From Astrocystis sublimbata (Eukaryota > Ascomycota > Sordariomycetes > Xylariales > Xylariaceae), in contig JAJNNY010000008.1 in the NCBI GenBank assembly GCA_022453515.1, forward strand, positions 1 through 64,000: a stretch of DNA of 64,000 nucleotides, written 5' to 3'. Below the pieces are notes generated by a model that saw only the letters and a list, made by a program, of their open reading frames with translations, had not been told where the DNA came from and searched no databases. Below are positions 20,213-30,823 of the stretch, piece after piece (positions within the stretch are counted from its first letter, which is position 1; every line of letters begins with the position of its first letter). A program made the position numbers and the translations under genes.

Positions 20213-22120
20213 TTATGACAGTTCTACAGTGAGTGTGGTGCCACATCCGCATGTCTGTGGTCCAAAGCGCACACGGCCGATGATCATCCCGTGATCCATG
20301 ATGAGTGCCATCCCATCATATACCGACATACTGTATGCTAACCCCGGAATTTGCAACACTTGGGTCTGACTTGTTGGTTTCCCCCACAACGCCGCTCGTA
20401 TTAAGCTATCCTTTCCGCAAGTGAGACAACGAACGACAAGCAGATTATACTCGTCTGAGTTGCAAATCAAGCCGTAGAATTCGAGCCGAGGAAGCATTGT
20501 AAAGGGGCCCCTGGCTTCGATTGGTGGCTCATCCAAACCAAGGACTGAAATGAAGTGCCGACTTAATAGCCCGTCTGGCGCGACTCGGTCTTCTTCGGAT
20601 TCAGCGTCGCCATAGAGCTGCAGAACTTGCTGTAATTGCGCCTCACGGTGCTCGCTCAGGTGAACCTGGTAACGTAGCCCAGGAAAGTCGTACGTCCCAT
20701 CATTTCTCTGAGCCCAAAACACCTTTGAGGGGTAAATTGATTCGATTGCTCTGAGAAATGTAGTCGTGGACCCCGCAGCAAACCCGATCAAATGGGGAAG
20801 AGCTTCGGCGAACCCATAATAGGAAGTATCATTTGTTGCACCCATCCTCCATGTCGCGTGTTTGATGACGCTGCCTAATTGTTTTAAAGGGAGGTCTAGT
20901 TTATCTCCTCGGAGACGTGGGGGACTTTGCGCAGCTCGGGTTTGCGTGCCCAAACCCCACATCTTAGAAGACATGACAGTGTGACCCCTTAGCCAGCGAG
21001 CTACCTCATATGATCCCTCGAGGGAAGGAGATAGTAAAAGCGGGCTGTAATCGTTCCCAGCGAGACATCTCCTCGATATCCAGGCGCATGCTTCTTGTGG
21101 GTCTTGTGGCATTTCTGAGATCATCAAGAGGTGGTCGTTTACATTAAGGAGAGCGCATGTAGCGACAAATCGATCCCGATGAGAGCGGCACTCTTGACTG
21201 CTAATCATGTCGTATATATAACCCAAACATTTGACTTTCACCTTCTCTTTGAGAAACATTGGTATCGTCTCAAGAAGCTGCGAAATTGATTCTGCGGTCT
21301 GAGGCGTTACCGTGGTACCCCCCCAGCGGCAATCGGCCTGGCAGTTTTGAAGCCGTTTAGTCAAGGTAGAGAGCGAGCTTGACATGAGTTCATAGTTGCT
21401 GTTCATGACATGTGCATCTCGGCAGACGTCGTACTCGATGACGATCCACATCCGACGAAACCATCGCGCGCCGAAAAGGCGCCGCAGCTCTAGCGACTGA
21501 AGCGCGAAATCGTCGGAGTTGTATCGTTCCTGTACCTGGAAAGCCGGACGTTCATCCAGATGTATGACTGACGAGATCCCGGCTTGAAATATTTGGAAGA
21601 TCTGTGGGAGAATTTTGGCACCACGGAACTCGTCCTGCCACTGAGGTATACTGACATAGTCATGCCAAATGTACGAGTCCGGGCCAAAGCGCCGAGCAAC
21701 TCCCATCAATATACGAATGGGCATCTCATAGACCATGCTAGCTGCCGCGGGATTGGAGTTCCGAGACTCGTAGGCTTCCGCAACAGGGTGGTGCCATGCA
21801 TGAGAAATTGGAAAATACTTGATCTTGCCCAACTCAAGACAGTTCAGATGGGCGTTGACGATGATCACTGGGAGCAAGCCGTTCTTTGAGGGATAATGAA
21901 TTACGTCAGGGCTGCCGTGAAGACGAAGGAGTCGAACTGGAGGGGCCTTAGCAATGTCAAAGTCCATAGTGCAGATGGAGCAAGGTGAGTCAAAAGCACC
22001 GCCCCAGCAGGCTTCTAAGAACTGGTGCGGCATGATCTCGAGTCGGCGTCCGGCAAGGTAGAGAGTATACATGATTTTGGGATTGTCATGATAGTCACAC
22101 GGAGCTCGAACAGTGCCCAT
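20213..22120 (-). CDS. HET-domain (heterokaryon incompatibility) protein
   Basis: Single-exon gene, 635 aa, starting MGTVRAPCDY. The HET core lies at about residues 95-260: YFPISHAW, then SYIWHDYVSIPQW, an ILPQIFQIFQAG helix and ARWFRRMWIVIEY. This is the classic order of HET blocks 1 to 3, with IEY where QE or QEI is more usual. The C-terminal half is typical of large HET proteins and carries no domain I can name. Cysteine pairs at the very end (RCLTCG, QTCGCG) could bind metal. HET proteins act in allorecognition and programmed cell death on contact with unlike strains. The last 14 codons are duplicated at base 1 of the window, so the gene straddles the visible limit of the palindrome. Confidence 0.88.
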   Translation of the reverse strand: MGTVRAPCDYHDNPKIMYTLYLAGRRLEIMPHQFLEACWGGAFDSPCSICTMDFDIAKAPPVRLLRLHGSPDVIHYPSKNGLLPVIIVNAHLNCLELGKIKYFPISHAWHHPVAEAYESRNSNPAAASMVYEMPIRILMGVARRFGPDSYIWHDYVSIPQWQDEFRGAKILPQIFQIFQAGISSVIHLDERPAFQVQERYNSDDFALQSLELRRLFGARWFRRMWIVIEYDVCRDAHVMNSNYELMSSSLSTLTKRLQNCQADCRWGGTTVTPQTAESISQLLETIPMFLKEKVKVKCLGYIYDMISSQECRSHRDRFVATCALLNVNDHLLMISEMPQDPQEACAWISRRCLAGNDYSPLLLSPSLEGSYEVARWLRGHTVMSSKMWGLGTQTRAAQSPPRLRGDKLDLPLKQLGSVIKHATWRMGATNDTSYYGFAEALPHLIGFAAGSTTTFLRAIESIYPSKVFWAQRNDGTYDFPGLRYQVHLSEHREAQLQQVLQLYGDAESEEDRVAPDGLLSRHFISVLGLDEPPIEARGPFTMLPRLEFYGLICNSDEYNLLVVRCLTCGKDSLIRAALWGKPTSQTQVLQIPGLAYSMSVYDGMALIMDHGMIIGRVRFGPQTCGCGTTLTVELS

Positions 22121-23306
22121 TGCGTAGGCACAGATCTCTCACATCTAGGCCATTGTAGTGTAGAATAAGTAAGCTTGCATCGTCCACCCAGCCCACTTTG
22201 CAGGACTGGATGCGACCGTGAAAAGTGTCAATCACACGAAAAACGATGCAAAGAAATCAATATTGCCTATACAGAAAAACGTCAGCATTGTATGAGATTT
22301 GTGATTACTACGTGAAACATACCTATCCCATATCTTCATTGTCTATCCGTCTGCCTTGGGTTGCTCAAATTCTATAAGTTTGGATCAAAATCTTGATCTC
22401 TGTGTGTTGGAAGATTCATGGAAAGTGCACACCAACAGTTGCAGTTGCAACATGGATGTTCTATCTAAGCCCTATCAGGTCAAGCTTCATTCTGAATAAC
22501 TAGCGAGACTGCCGACTCCGTGTCGCGGATCCAAGTGGGTTGGGAGATCAAGATGGCATGGATGGGTACAGGGATAATACGGGGTGACGGGTTAGGCACG
22601 GGGTATTACGGCTGTCATACTTGGCCCTCACTTGGCTGGTCAGCGCCTTATGTAGCGCCGCCTTGCCTGTTCACATACTAGGTAGGTATGACTGGAGATG
22701 ACCAGGTCTCATGAGAGGGAAAAATGCACGCTTTCGAGCACATTCGAAATCATGCGTCGTGGGTAGCATTGTTAGCCTCGAGGAATTGCAACCATCCATC
22801 CGTCCTTCTCCTTCCCAAACTGGATAAAGCTAAATAACAGTGGCCTCGACCGACAGGGGCCGCTGAGGGAGAATGTTGATTGGTCGCGAAACGCAATTGA
22901 GGGAACCAGCGGTTGGCTGTGGTGTGCAGAACGAGCGACTGGAAGTTTGCCATCCCGAACGAGGCTTAGAGCCGACGTACCATCACCAACATTGACATGC
23001 AAATCCCCACCTTGCATACTTCGTGCAACAATTTAGCATGGCAAATGGCAGATACGCGCGGAAGGTGATGGCTGAGGGAGGCCAGGGAGGCCAAGGAGGC
23101 CCCAGAGCCGCTCGCCGGATGACGACGACAGCGATCGCGGTGCAAGGTTGGAGGGAATAGGATTTTAGATAGTTATTTAAGATGAGAGCAATCCCCTGAC
23201 TGGAGGAGGAAAAGCTTGTTTGTTCTTCATCCCGTTCATCAAGTTAAAGTCGTGCGCGAATATCAATCATCGCCGCTTACACTCATCCGGCACCAACATT
23301 ATCACG
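22121..23306. other. Intergenic between divergent HET and lipase genes
   Basis: About 1.2 kb without a supported gene. It should hold the promoters of the HET gene (minus) and the secreted lipase (plus). Small frames near 22750-23017 look like chance. Confidence 0.6.
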
Positions 23307-24212
23307 ATGGCTCTCGGCAACAAAATCACTGCTTTCCTAGCCGCCTGCTCGGCAGGCGTCTCAGCGCTGCCGAGCCAGGACACCAACACTCGCTCCCTCA
23401 GCTTCGACATCCCAAGCCCCCTGCGCACCAGCCATCTTTACGGCGCGCCAGCCAACGACTTCGGGTGCAAGTCGTCACACAGCCCCGTCGTGATGCTCCA
23501 CGGGCTCTCGGCGAGCCGCGAAGTCGATCTAAACCTGCTGCAGCGCGAGCTCAACAGCCGGGGCTACTGCACCTTCTCACAGACATACGGCGCGCACACC
23601 TTGCCGAGCTGGATTGGCGGGCTTACAGACATGACGAAGTCGGCGGCAGACATCGCCGCTTTCATCCGCGAGGTGCAGAGCAAGACAGGTGCAGCGAAAG
23701 TCGACATCGTGGGCCACTCCGAGGGCGGCGTGCAGTCTATCTACGTCCCTCTGACGCAAGACGGAATCTCCGACATCGTGGAGCACGTCGTGGCTCTGGG
23801 CCCCGCGATCCACGGCGCTACGTATTTCGGTTTTACGGACCTGTGGTATATCGGGGGCGAGGTCACGCGGAAGCTCGTGGGCAAGATCGTCGATTTAGTG
23901 GGATGTCCGGCCTGCGAGCAGCTGGCGCCTGATGGGAAGGTCACGAATGACTTTGCGGCGGCGAGCAAGATCGTGCAGGACGGCAATAAGGTCACCATCA
24001 TCATGTCCAAGTCGGATCACCTCGTGCCGCCCGAGGTCAGCATCATCGACGAGCCTGGCGTCAATAACGTCTTTGTGCAGACGACGTGCCCCGATGACCC
24101 TGTGGGCCATGGTGGCTTGGCGTGGGACCAGAGTGTCTGGCGCCTCATTGTCAACGCGCTGGAGGAGACGGACGAGGAGGTGTACGCTTGTGAGAAAGGT
24201 CTTCAGTTCTAG
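23307..24212 (+). CDS. Secreted class-2 (EstA-type) lipase/esterase
   Basis: 301 aa from the ATG at 23307, chosen over an upstream in-frame start because it gives a clear signal peptide (MALGNKITAFLAACSAGVSA). The alpha/beta-hydrolase features are an oxyanion HG in VMLHGLSAS, the nucleophile Ser in GHSEGG (about residue 140), an acid Asp in SKSDHLV and the catalytic His in GHGGLAWD. The enzyme should hydrolyse lipid or other esters outside the cell. No intron. It lies next to the HET gene and is not obviously part of a cluster. Confidence 0.88.
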   Translation: MALGNKITAFLAACSAGVSALPSQDTNTRSLSFDIPSPLRTSHLYGAPANDFGCKSSHSPVVMLHGLSASREVDLNLLQRELNSRGYCTFSQTYGAHTLPSWIGGLTDMTKSAADIAAFIREVQSKTGAAKVDIVGHSEGGVQSIYVPLTQDGISDIVEHVVALGPAIHGATYFGFTDLWYIGGEVTRKLVGKIVDLVGCPACEQLAPDGKVTNDFAAASKIVQDGNKVTIIMSKSDHLVPPEVSIIDEPGVNNVFVQTTCPDDPVGHGGLAWDQSVWRLIVNALEETDEEVYACEKGLQF

Positions 24213-25374
24213 ACCGAACGCCCGGCAGCTTCTTTTCTCTAATTACACGTCTCAGTGCCATTTTTGCTTTTGCTGGGCGCGGAGCTTTTGGGACGACTCT
24301 GCCCAAGAGTAGACGTCTAAGCACCTATGCTAATGATACCCTTTTTTTTGGCGTTCACTATTTCAGTATTTAATGAAGTCTTTCAAATCATGTCTCATGT
24401 CCATACATCGTAGATCAGTCAATCTTCGTCTACAACTGCCGATGTTGATAGCCCAGACATCCAGGATAATGGTCGCCATAGTCGTCAGCCCGTCTCATGC
24501 ATTGCTGTTGGTTGAATGTTGCCTCACTCGCCTACGAGTATGCATATGCAAAGAATGCAGCCCTCACTGGAAGCCTACAGTGCCTACTACGTACCTAGTA
24601 CCTACGTGTAACTATTATCGGCGTTAATGCAAAATTGATGGCAGGGATGCTCCCAGCTCTATGCCGCCCTTGCATTAGACAACCCCGACACCGAGCGGCG
24701 TAGTGAGCGGCGTGGTAGCGCTAAACCACTTGCGAAGCAGCTAGCCAAGAATCTAGATCTATTGCGGAAGATTGAGAATGATCGCCATCAGCCTGGCTGC
24801 AAATTTCGATTTGCTAGGTGGTGAGACAATGCAGACGGCTTCACTTGCCAAAAACCTAACTTGATGTATGTTCAGAAGACAGCATTCTTTTTCTTCAACT
24901 AGACATGGAGCACATAAACTTGGCGGCCATATGAAACGGACTGAGTCTTGTTTTATGTTGACAACGTATGATACCTGCGGTGTCGTGTGTTGATGGATAA
25001 CATGGTATCGAGTCAGTGCTGATGGCCCATCGCCCCCACAGTCTTGGCGAGATAGAAACATCAAGGGCCGAATCAGGCCCTCAGGGATGATCAATGTGCC
25101 CAAAGGGTCCAGCCCGGCGAGCCAGGAACGGCGCCGGCAGACTGGCGAGCTGATACGATACGACTTAGACTTAACTCAACCTTACTTAACCTGAGGTGAG
25201 ATCCACCAAAAGCAACTCATATAATGGGGGCAAGAAGACGCGACTCCTTTCCCTTTGTTCCTCTCAGAAATAGATAAACACACAAAGGTGGTGCCAGCCT
25301 CGCTCGCCAGCAGCGTCTCATTGAAGTCAGTCCAGCGGCAGGTGAATATTTTCACTGCCCAGGACGTGGCAGCC
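24213..25374. other. Intergenic, lipase to Anp1-like gene
   Basis: No supported gene. A 114-codon frame at 24759-25103 (minus) has no recognisable similarity. The last part is the 5' region of the glycosyltransferase; an in-frame upstream ATG exists at 25255. Confidence 0.6.
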
Positions 25375-26604
25375 ATGTCGCACATGAAAGCATTCAGCAA
25401 TTGGAGCAACTTCAGCAGCCGATCGAACAAGTTCAACCGGTTCAGCGGGGTTCGGTTCGGGCCCATCCTCGCCGCCATCCTCGTCACCTTGGTCCTCTTC
25501 TACACCACCGAGTTCCGCCGCCGATCGTGGTCATGCGCGACCTGGGCCACGTGCCTGCGAGGCCGGCCACACACCTACAACCACTGGGACGACGTCGACC
25601 CGGACTATAAGATCGACAGCTTCGAGAAGAATCTGCACGACGGCACGCTACTGTTCCACCGGCAGACGGTCGAATACAGCAGCCCTGAGATCCTGATACT
25701 GGTGCTGGCGCAGGATGCCGACTCGTGGAGCAAGGACTACGTCTCGACGCGGCGGAACATCTACGACTTCCTGGACCTGCTCGTCTCGACCAACCTCGAC
25801 TTTACGAAAGTTACCCTCGGCCTCATGACCTCGTCGCGCGAGGAGTACGACAAGGCCGTCAAGGCCACCGAACGATACCCCTTTGCGCGCGTGCAGCTAT
25901 ATTACCGCGAGGACCAGGGGCCCAAGATCGCATTTGCGACGCGCCACAAGCCGCAGGTGCAGCGGCAGCTTCGGGGCCGGATAGCAAGTATGCGCAACTA
26001 CCTGATGTTGCGCACGCTGCGCGACGAGCAGCACCTCGTCTGGGTGGACCCTGACATCGTCGAGATTTCTCCGGATATGGTGCAGACGATGATGGGTCAC
26101 GCGGACAGGCATAGCAGCGTGGGTATCATGACGGCGCTGTGCACCAAGACGCGCGCGCATAACTACGACAAGAGCGCGTGGGCACTCAGGCGCCAGGTGC
26201 TTGATGAGCTGACTCTTGAAGGAGAGGACGAGAAGAAGAAGAAGAGCAAGACGGCAGCCATAGACTTCATGGGGCCCATAGCGGATGACCAGATGACGGC
26301 TGCTGTTGAACAGTTGAGCGAACGCCGGGTTTATGTGGGCGAGCTCATCGAGAACACCCACGACAACGACCTCTTACACGTCGACAGCGTGGGCGCGACC
26401 ATTCTCTACATCCGTGCAAATCTAGTGCGTCAAGGCATTACGTTCCCGACGTCGAATGTTGTCGGCACTACTTGGTCCCACGAGGGATGGACTGGCATCG
26501 AGTCGGAGGGCATCTGTTTCCTGGCGTCGCAGCTCGCCAACGGCGGCGGGTGCTTCGTCCTGGGCGGCAACCACCATGTCAGACATGCCGATATCAGTGT
26601 CTGA
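25375..26604 (+). CDS. Anp1/Mnn9-family mannosyltransferase subunit (GT62)
   Basis: 409 aa from the ATG at 25375 (MSHMKAFSN). The ATG at 25255 adds 40 residues that do not look conserved. A short cytosolic N terminus is followed by one hydrophobic segment (about residues 25-45), giving type II Golgi topology. The luminal domain has the family signatures EILILVLAQDADSWSKDY and the metal-binding DPD in VWVDPDIVEISPDMV. The C-terminal part (STSNVVGTTWSHEGW-like, then GNHHVRHADISV) also fits. Members of this family extend the alpha-1,6-mannan backbone of N-glycans and help maintain the cell wall. It is a housekeeping gene without an intron and is not expected to belong to the metabolite locus. 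Confidence 0.9.
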   Translation: MSHMKAFSNWSNFSSRSNKFNRFSGVRFGPILAAILVTLVLFYTTEFRRRSWSCATWATCLRGRPHTYNHWDDVDPDYKIDSFEKNLHDGTLLFHRQTVEYSSPEILILVLAQDADSWSKDYVSTRRNIYDFLDLLVSTNLDFTKVTLGLMTSSREEYDKAVKATERYPFARVQLYYREDQGPKIAFATRHKPQVQRQLRGRIASMRNYLMLRTLRDEQHLVWVDPDIVEISPDMVQTMMGHADRHSSVGIMTALCTKTRAHNYDKSAWALRRQVLDELTLEGEDEKKKKSKTAAIDFMGPIADDQMTAAVEQLSERRVYVGELIENTHDNDLLHVDSVGATILYIRANLVRQGITFPTSNVVGTTWSHEGWTGIESEGICFLASQLANGGGCFVLGGNHHVRHADISV

Positions 26605-27510
26605 TTGCGTGGTGGGACTGAGAAGATAATGATGGAGGACTTAATCTGCATATTCGTTTGTATATACCTACCTGTAATAGCGGTCCACGACACGACAATT
26701 TCACGTTTTATTGACGCCATGAACCTACCTATACTATACTATACTATGAGCTTCCCACTACTGCTTTTTCAAAGTCATTAGACATTGTGAGCATCCCCGT
26801 TCGTACGTACAAGTCTCGGCATTGCTTCCCAAATCGCCATTCCCTGATCGATCAAGGTACTTGGTTGCACTATCATGCGAAACCTAGCCTCGGTATTGCA
26901 AGCGACATTTCCTCTGAAAGCCTGCCTCACCTGCCACCCAAAACACGATTGCGGCGGGGTGCATCGATAGTGTCCTTGTCGAACCATCAAACATCGTTAC
27001 GCGAGGAATACCACCTAGTTCTGCGCGATGATTGGTCAGATGCACCCTCGCCGAGCAGCTGAAAGCCACCGCATACGGCATACAACGCCGGTCTGCAGCA
27101 ATCAGGGGGCTGGTGTACAGTACTCCTCGATTGACAACTGCGGATGAACATCAGCAGTCCTAGTGGTTTTGCTTACACTCACGTAGGTGTTGGACACATC
27201 GAACGAGATTGCGATGAATATGTTTTTACAGATTTTGAGATATAGCCGCTAGGCTTATGGTCTAGCTCATCACGGGCACAAGATATCGCCAAACAGATCG
27301 GCCTTCCCATCGGCCTAATGGTTCTGAAAACCAGTACTCGATGTAACACAGCCTTATCGACGGGAGCTTGCATCTCCCGTCGCATCCCCAGCCCCCTCTG
27401 GGGATCTACCCCTCATCACAGACACACATTAGGTACACATACATGCACACACTCATCCCAAAACAGCCATAGTCAGCAAAGCGAGCTGAGAATATCATGC
27501 AGAAGAAACA
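26605..27510. other. Intergenic, no gene seen
   Basis: About 900 bases between two convergent genes. Short frames at 26787-27081 and 27179-27590 lack any recognisable similarity or splice context. Confidence 0.6.
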
Positions 27511-28243
27511 TCATTCCGGCAGCGCAAAGCTTCGGAGACCGGCGATCTCGCCAATGCCGCAGGGTCCGTCATGCACAAGGTCGTGCTTAGGGACCTGGCC
27601 ATCTGCAACAGGGATCTGGATGGCGATGGTCTCGGTTATGCCTGGATACTGCGTGCGGTGACCTCCTTTGCTGACATCACTGGTGTCGGCCGCGAAGATG
27701 AGCCCGTACTCGCCCCCGATCACCGTGGCGGATGCGGTCGAGTTGCTGTAGGGCAGGGTGATGTAGGCAATACCGGAGAGGAAGATGACCCATCTGTTTT
27801 TTTGCGAACAGGTTAATCAAGTCGATTGATCAAACAAATCAATCATTCCAATCCATCAATACAGCTGCGTGTAGATGAGAAACAAAAGTGGAAAAATGAA
27901 AATGCCTGTCGGCCATGTGCTTATTCTTCTTTTCTTTCCGGGATTGAATCTAGAAGGGGTTGGAAAAATAAGCTTACTGGTTCTCTGGCGCATTGTGCTG
28001 GCCGCCATCGAAGTTGGAGGGCAGGATCGTGTATGATATGGTCGAGACATTCCCCAGCGCCGCGAAGGCGCTCCCCGACGTCCCCGGCGTCGATGACGTG
28101 TCGAATGGCGTGTCCAGCTGCCAGCATTCGAGCGTCGACACGCCGTCTCGCGCCCCGACCGCCGTCACATTCAGCTTGAGCGAGGCGGCATGCTGGAACA
28201 ATTGCGGCAGGACGAACCACCGGGTCAGCTGCATTAGATTCAT
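27511..28243 (-). CDS. Small secreted fungal protein of unknown function
   Basis: Exons 27978-28243 and 27511-27793 are joined across a 184-bp intron, giving 182 aa. The splice joins NAPENQ to WVIFLSGIAYITLPYSN, a continuous hydrophobic strand, and both borders are GT-AG. The start at 28243 (MNLMQLTRW) gives a hydrophobic leader that looks like a signal peptide; an in-frame ATG at 28276 and one at 28234 are alternatives. The beta-rich sequence (TISYTILPSN, GGEYGLIFAADTSDVS, HRTQYPGITETIAIQIP, HDGPC) looks like a conserved fungal small secreted protein with a cupin-like character. I know no proven function for it. Confidence 0.7.
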
Positions 28244-29246
28244 GATTTCGGGAATGGGATGTGCCCGTCGATGCAATTGTTATTATTAGAAATAATTAAA
28301 CTCCCAGGTCGCATATGTCCAAAGGGCTCATATGTAAGGCGTCGCGTTTCCGATCACTCTATTCGCTGCTGGCTTTCCAAGACTAGGACTGAGGGGGAGA
28401 GGGGCACAGGACTTCACCTTCTTTTTGTAAGTTCACCGCAACGTTGGCATGCTTGTTTGTAGCAAACGAGATGAGTAAGCATCTTGGTATTGGCTCGCTT
28501 GGGATCGCCCTTTGAAGTCTGTCACTCTTGCGATGACGACGGAGACCGAAAGTTGTCCTTTGATTGCAAGTAACAGAGTAGCAGTATTGCGACCTAAGCC
28601 CTGTACTAGGGCGTAGGGCATCGATTCAATCAGATACACCACGGCTATCCGTTCCCTTTCTGCATGTTGGCGGCGGGTGCATGCGTATGGGATGCAGGTT
28701 CATGCATAACGGGTAATCCTATTGGCTGGGGGCCGTTTGTCGAAAGGGGAAGAAATTGCCGTAAGAGGCGAGAGAGGTACATGGTTGTTGGAGACTAGGC
28801 TCCAAGACAAAGAAATAATGTCTGGAGGAACGTGGTACCGATCGACGATTGATTCAATTTATGTTTTGCATTACGGCTTTCGCGGCCCGTGGTGCGAAAA
28901 TTAAATGCGACACCCGTACTTACGACACATCTTGTCTTAGCTTTAGCGATCTCTACAGTTTTGATACTTACCTCAGAATAGAGAAGTTTGCTTTATACTA
29001 CCGGGCGTGCTTGACCAATTGAGTAACAGTACAGCTGCTTTCTTTATTTTTCCCACCGCTTCCCAAGCTCTCGCTACAGCAGTCACACGAGCGAAGCTGT
29101 GGTACTGCAATAAAACCTCAGATCTCCCCCGCATTCAAGATCAGAGTGGGTGGGTAGGTAAACAGTCGATGATTATTAGTCTGGGTCTATGAGGACCGCA
29201 GGGACAGAGACCCTCCTCACCATCTCGCCCATGTCGGCACCACTCT
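28244..29246. other. Intergenic between divergent genes
   Basis: About 1 kb, no supported gene. It holds the promoters of the small secreted protein (minus) and the 7-TM protein (plus). The frame at 28722-28904 has no recognisable similarity. Confidence 0.6.
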
Positions 29247-30568
29247 ATGGCGGCGGCAGATGTGATCGACGCCTCAGCCCGGGCTGAAGCTCCTATAAGC
29301 TCGGACGAGTTTATAGGAGTCACGACACTTTTCATCACGATATGCACGATTTTCACGGTCTCCAGAGTCTATGTCCGGTACTTTATACACCAGCAAATAT
29401 GGTGGGACGACTGTGAGTACTTCTACACAATTGCTTCTCTAATTACTTGTCCCACTGCTCGGCTGACTCTAAGCGTGACCAGGGGCCATGTTTGTCGCGT
29501 GGCTAGGCACTATTGCCCTCTGCGCGCTGCAACTCATCATGCTCCAGCACGGCGCCGGTCTAAATATTTGGGAGTTGCCGAAGAGGGAACTTATGCAGTT
29601 TTTGAAGGTACATATATGCACGCCTATGATCTCCAAACAGGAAGATGTGATGTCGAAAATTAAAAAGCGCTCTCTCTAGCTGTGGGTGGCCGTTCAGATG
29701 GTGGCGCGCATCGCCATCTTCTTTGCGCGACTGTCCATCCTACTGTTCTACATCCGCATCTTCTTCCCGATAGGAGCAGCCAAGTCCGTCTTGTGGTGGA
29801 TCATTCAGGCCGTTGTCTGGCTCAACGCCCTTTATAGCATCGCGCTTATACTCGTCTGTATGTCTCTGCGTCTTGTGTACTTGGCCGGGCACTTTTCCTT
29901 TCGCGTGTGATTGGCAATTTCTCATGGAATTTGAGAGGCGAGAAGTTCCACTGACTTACGTCACCGGACGCAAGTGAACCTTCAATGCGTCCCATACCAC
30001 CTGCCATGGGGCAGTAGCTGCGTCAACCAGTATCTGGTCCTGGTGCTGGCGTCCGTGATCAACATTATCACCGATATCGCGGTCCTCGTAATCCCAATTG
30101 CCTCGATCATCAAGCTGCGGACGACGAAGCGAAGAAAGTGGGCGATCTGGGCGCTATTCGCGTTCGGAACTTTGGCACCGCTGGCTAGCATTGCTAGGCT
30201 GGGATATCAGATTCCCCTCGCGAACGGCGAGAATAAGACGGTCATTTATCCGATCGTGTTGTTTCTCGCGACTGCGGAACAGGTTAGTTTGATACCCTTC
30301 TGTATTCCGTGCGCCGATTCAAATATGACTAACTCGAATGGAACATGAGACCGTTGCAATGATCGTCGGCTCCGCGCCTATAGCTAGTGGCGTGGTCATT
30401 GGTCTATGGCGGCAGAAACGTCCGCGTACACCCCGCCTGGAGAAGGAGAAGAAGACATTGACGGAACGTGTGTGGCCTGACAGGGAAGTGAGGAGCGAAT
30501 TCTCTCCCGGGGATGCTCCCGATCCTTTCAGCGTAGCTAATGGCACGCACATCGGATATGCTGAATAA
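29247..30568 (+). CDS. Rhodopsin-like seven-transmembrane fungal protein
   Basis: Five exons: 29247-29412, 29483-29607, 29680-29857, 29975-30282 and 30350-30568. The coding total is 996 nt, 331 aa, with all phases consistent. It belongs to the fungal integral membrane family with a rhodopsin-like domain. Typical features are a TM1 region followed by VSRVYVR, then WWDDW before the next helix, ARLSILLFYIRIF in mid-protein, a conserved Cys in NLQCVPYH, and CVNQYLVLVLASVINIITD. The C-terminal tail after about residue 285 is polar. Related genes are abundant in plant-associated fungi; ligands are unknown for most. The exon 3-4 junction is the least certain splice. Confidence 0.8.
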
Positions 30569-30823
30569 TACATGAAATATACAAAGAATTATGATCTACG
30601 TTTCTGCTAGTTATTGTGATACTGGATGAATAGCGTGAAGAGCAAATTCTTATTCACTCTTGGTAACAACAGTATATAATCCATGACGTTGGGCACGGGA
30701 ACGTAAGACATGGTTAGCGGGAAACGCTAAATGCCAAAAATCTAGCTTGCCAGAGACAGTCACAACAATCCATGGATGTCTGCATAAAATTCGGCAAAAT
30801 GGCAAAAACTACAACAGCCCCTT

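Larger units (their letters stand above)
10131..20257. repeat. Right arm of the ~20 kb palindrome
   Basis: Reverse complement of 1-10126. Within the window the match runs up to base 20257, which pairs with base 1; beyond that the partner is outside the window. This arm keeps an open reading frame in the aldo/keto reductase where the left arm has two frame-breaking indels, so it is the better reference copy. Whether the duplication stops within the HET gene or spans it cannot be seen here. Confidence 0.97.

Noticed and set aside
24759..25103. 114-codon minus-strand frame upstream of the Anp1-like gene
   Set aside because: No family resemblance, no splice partners and no signal peptide; probably chance.
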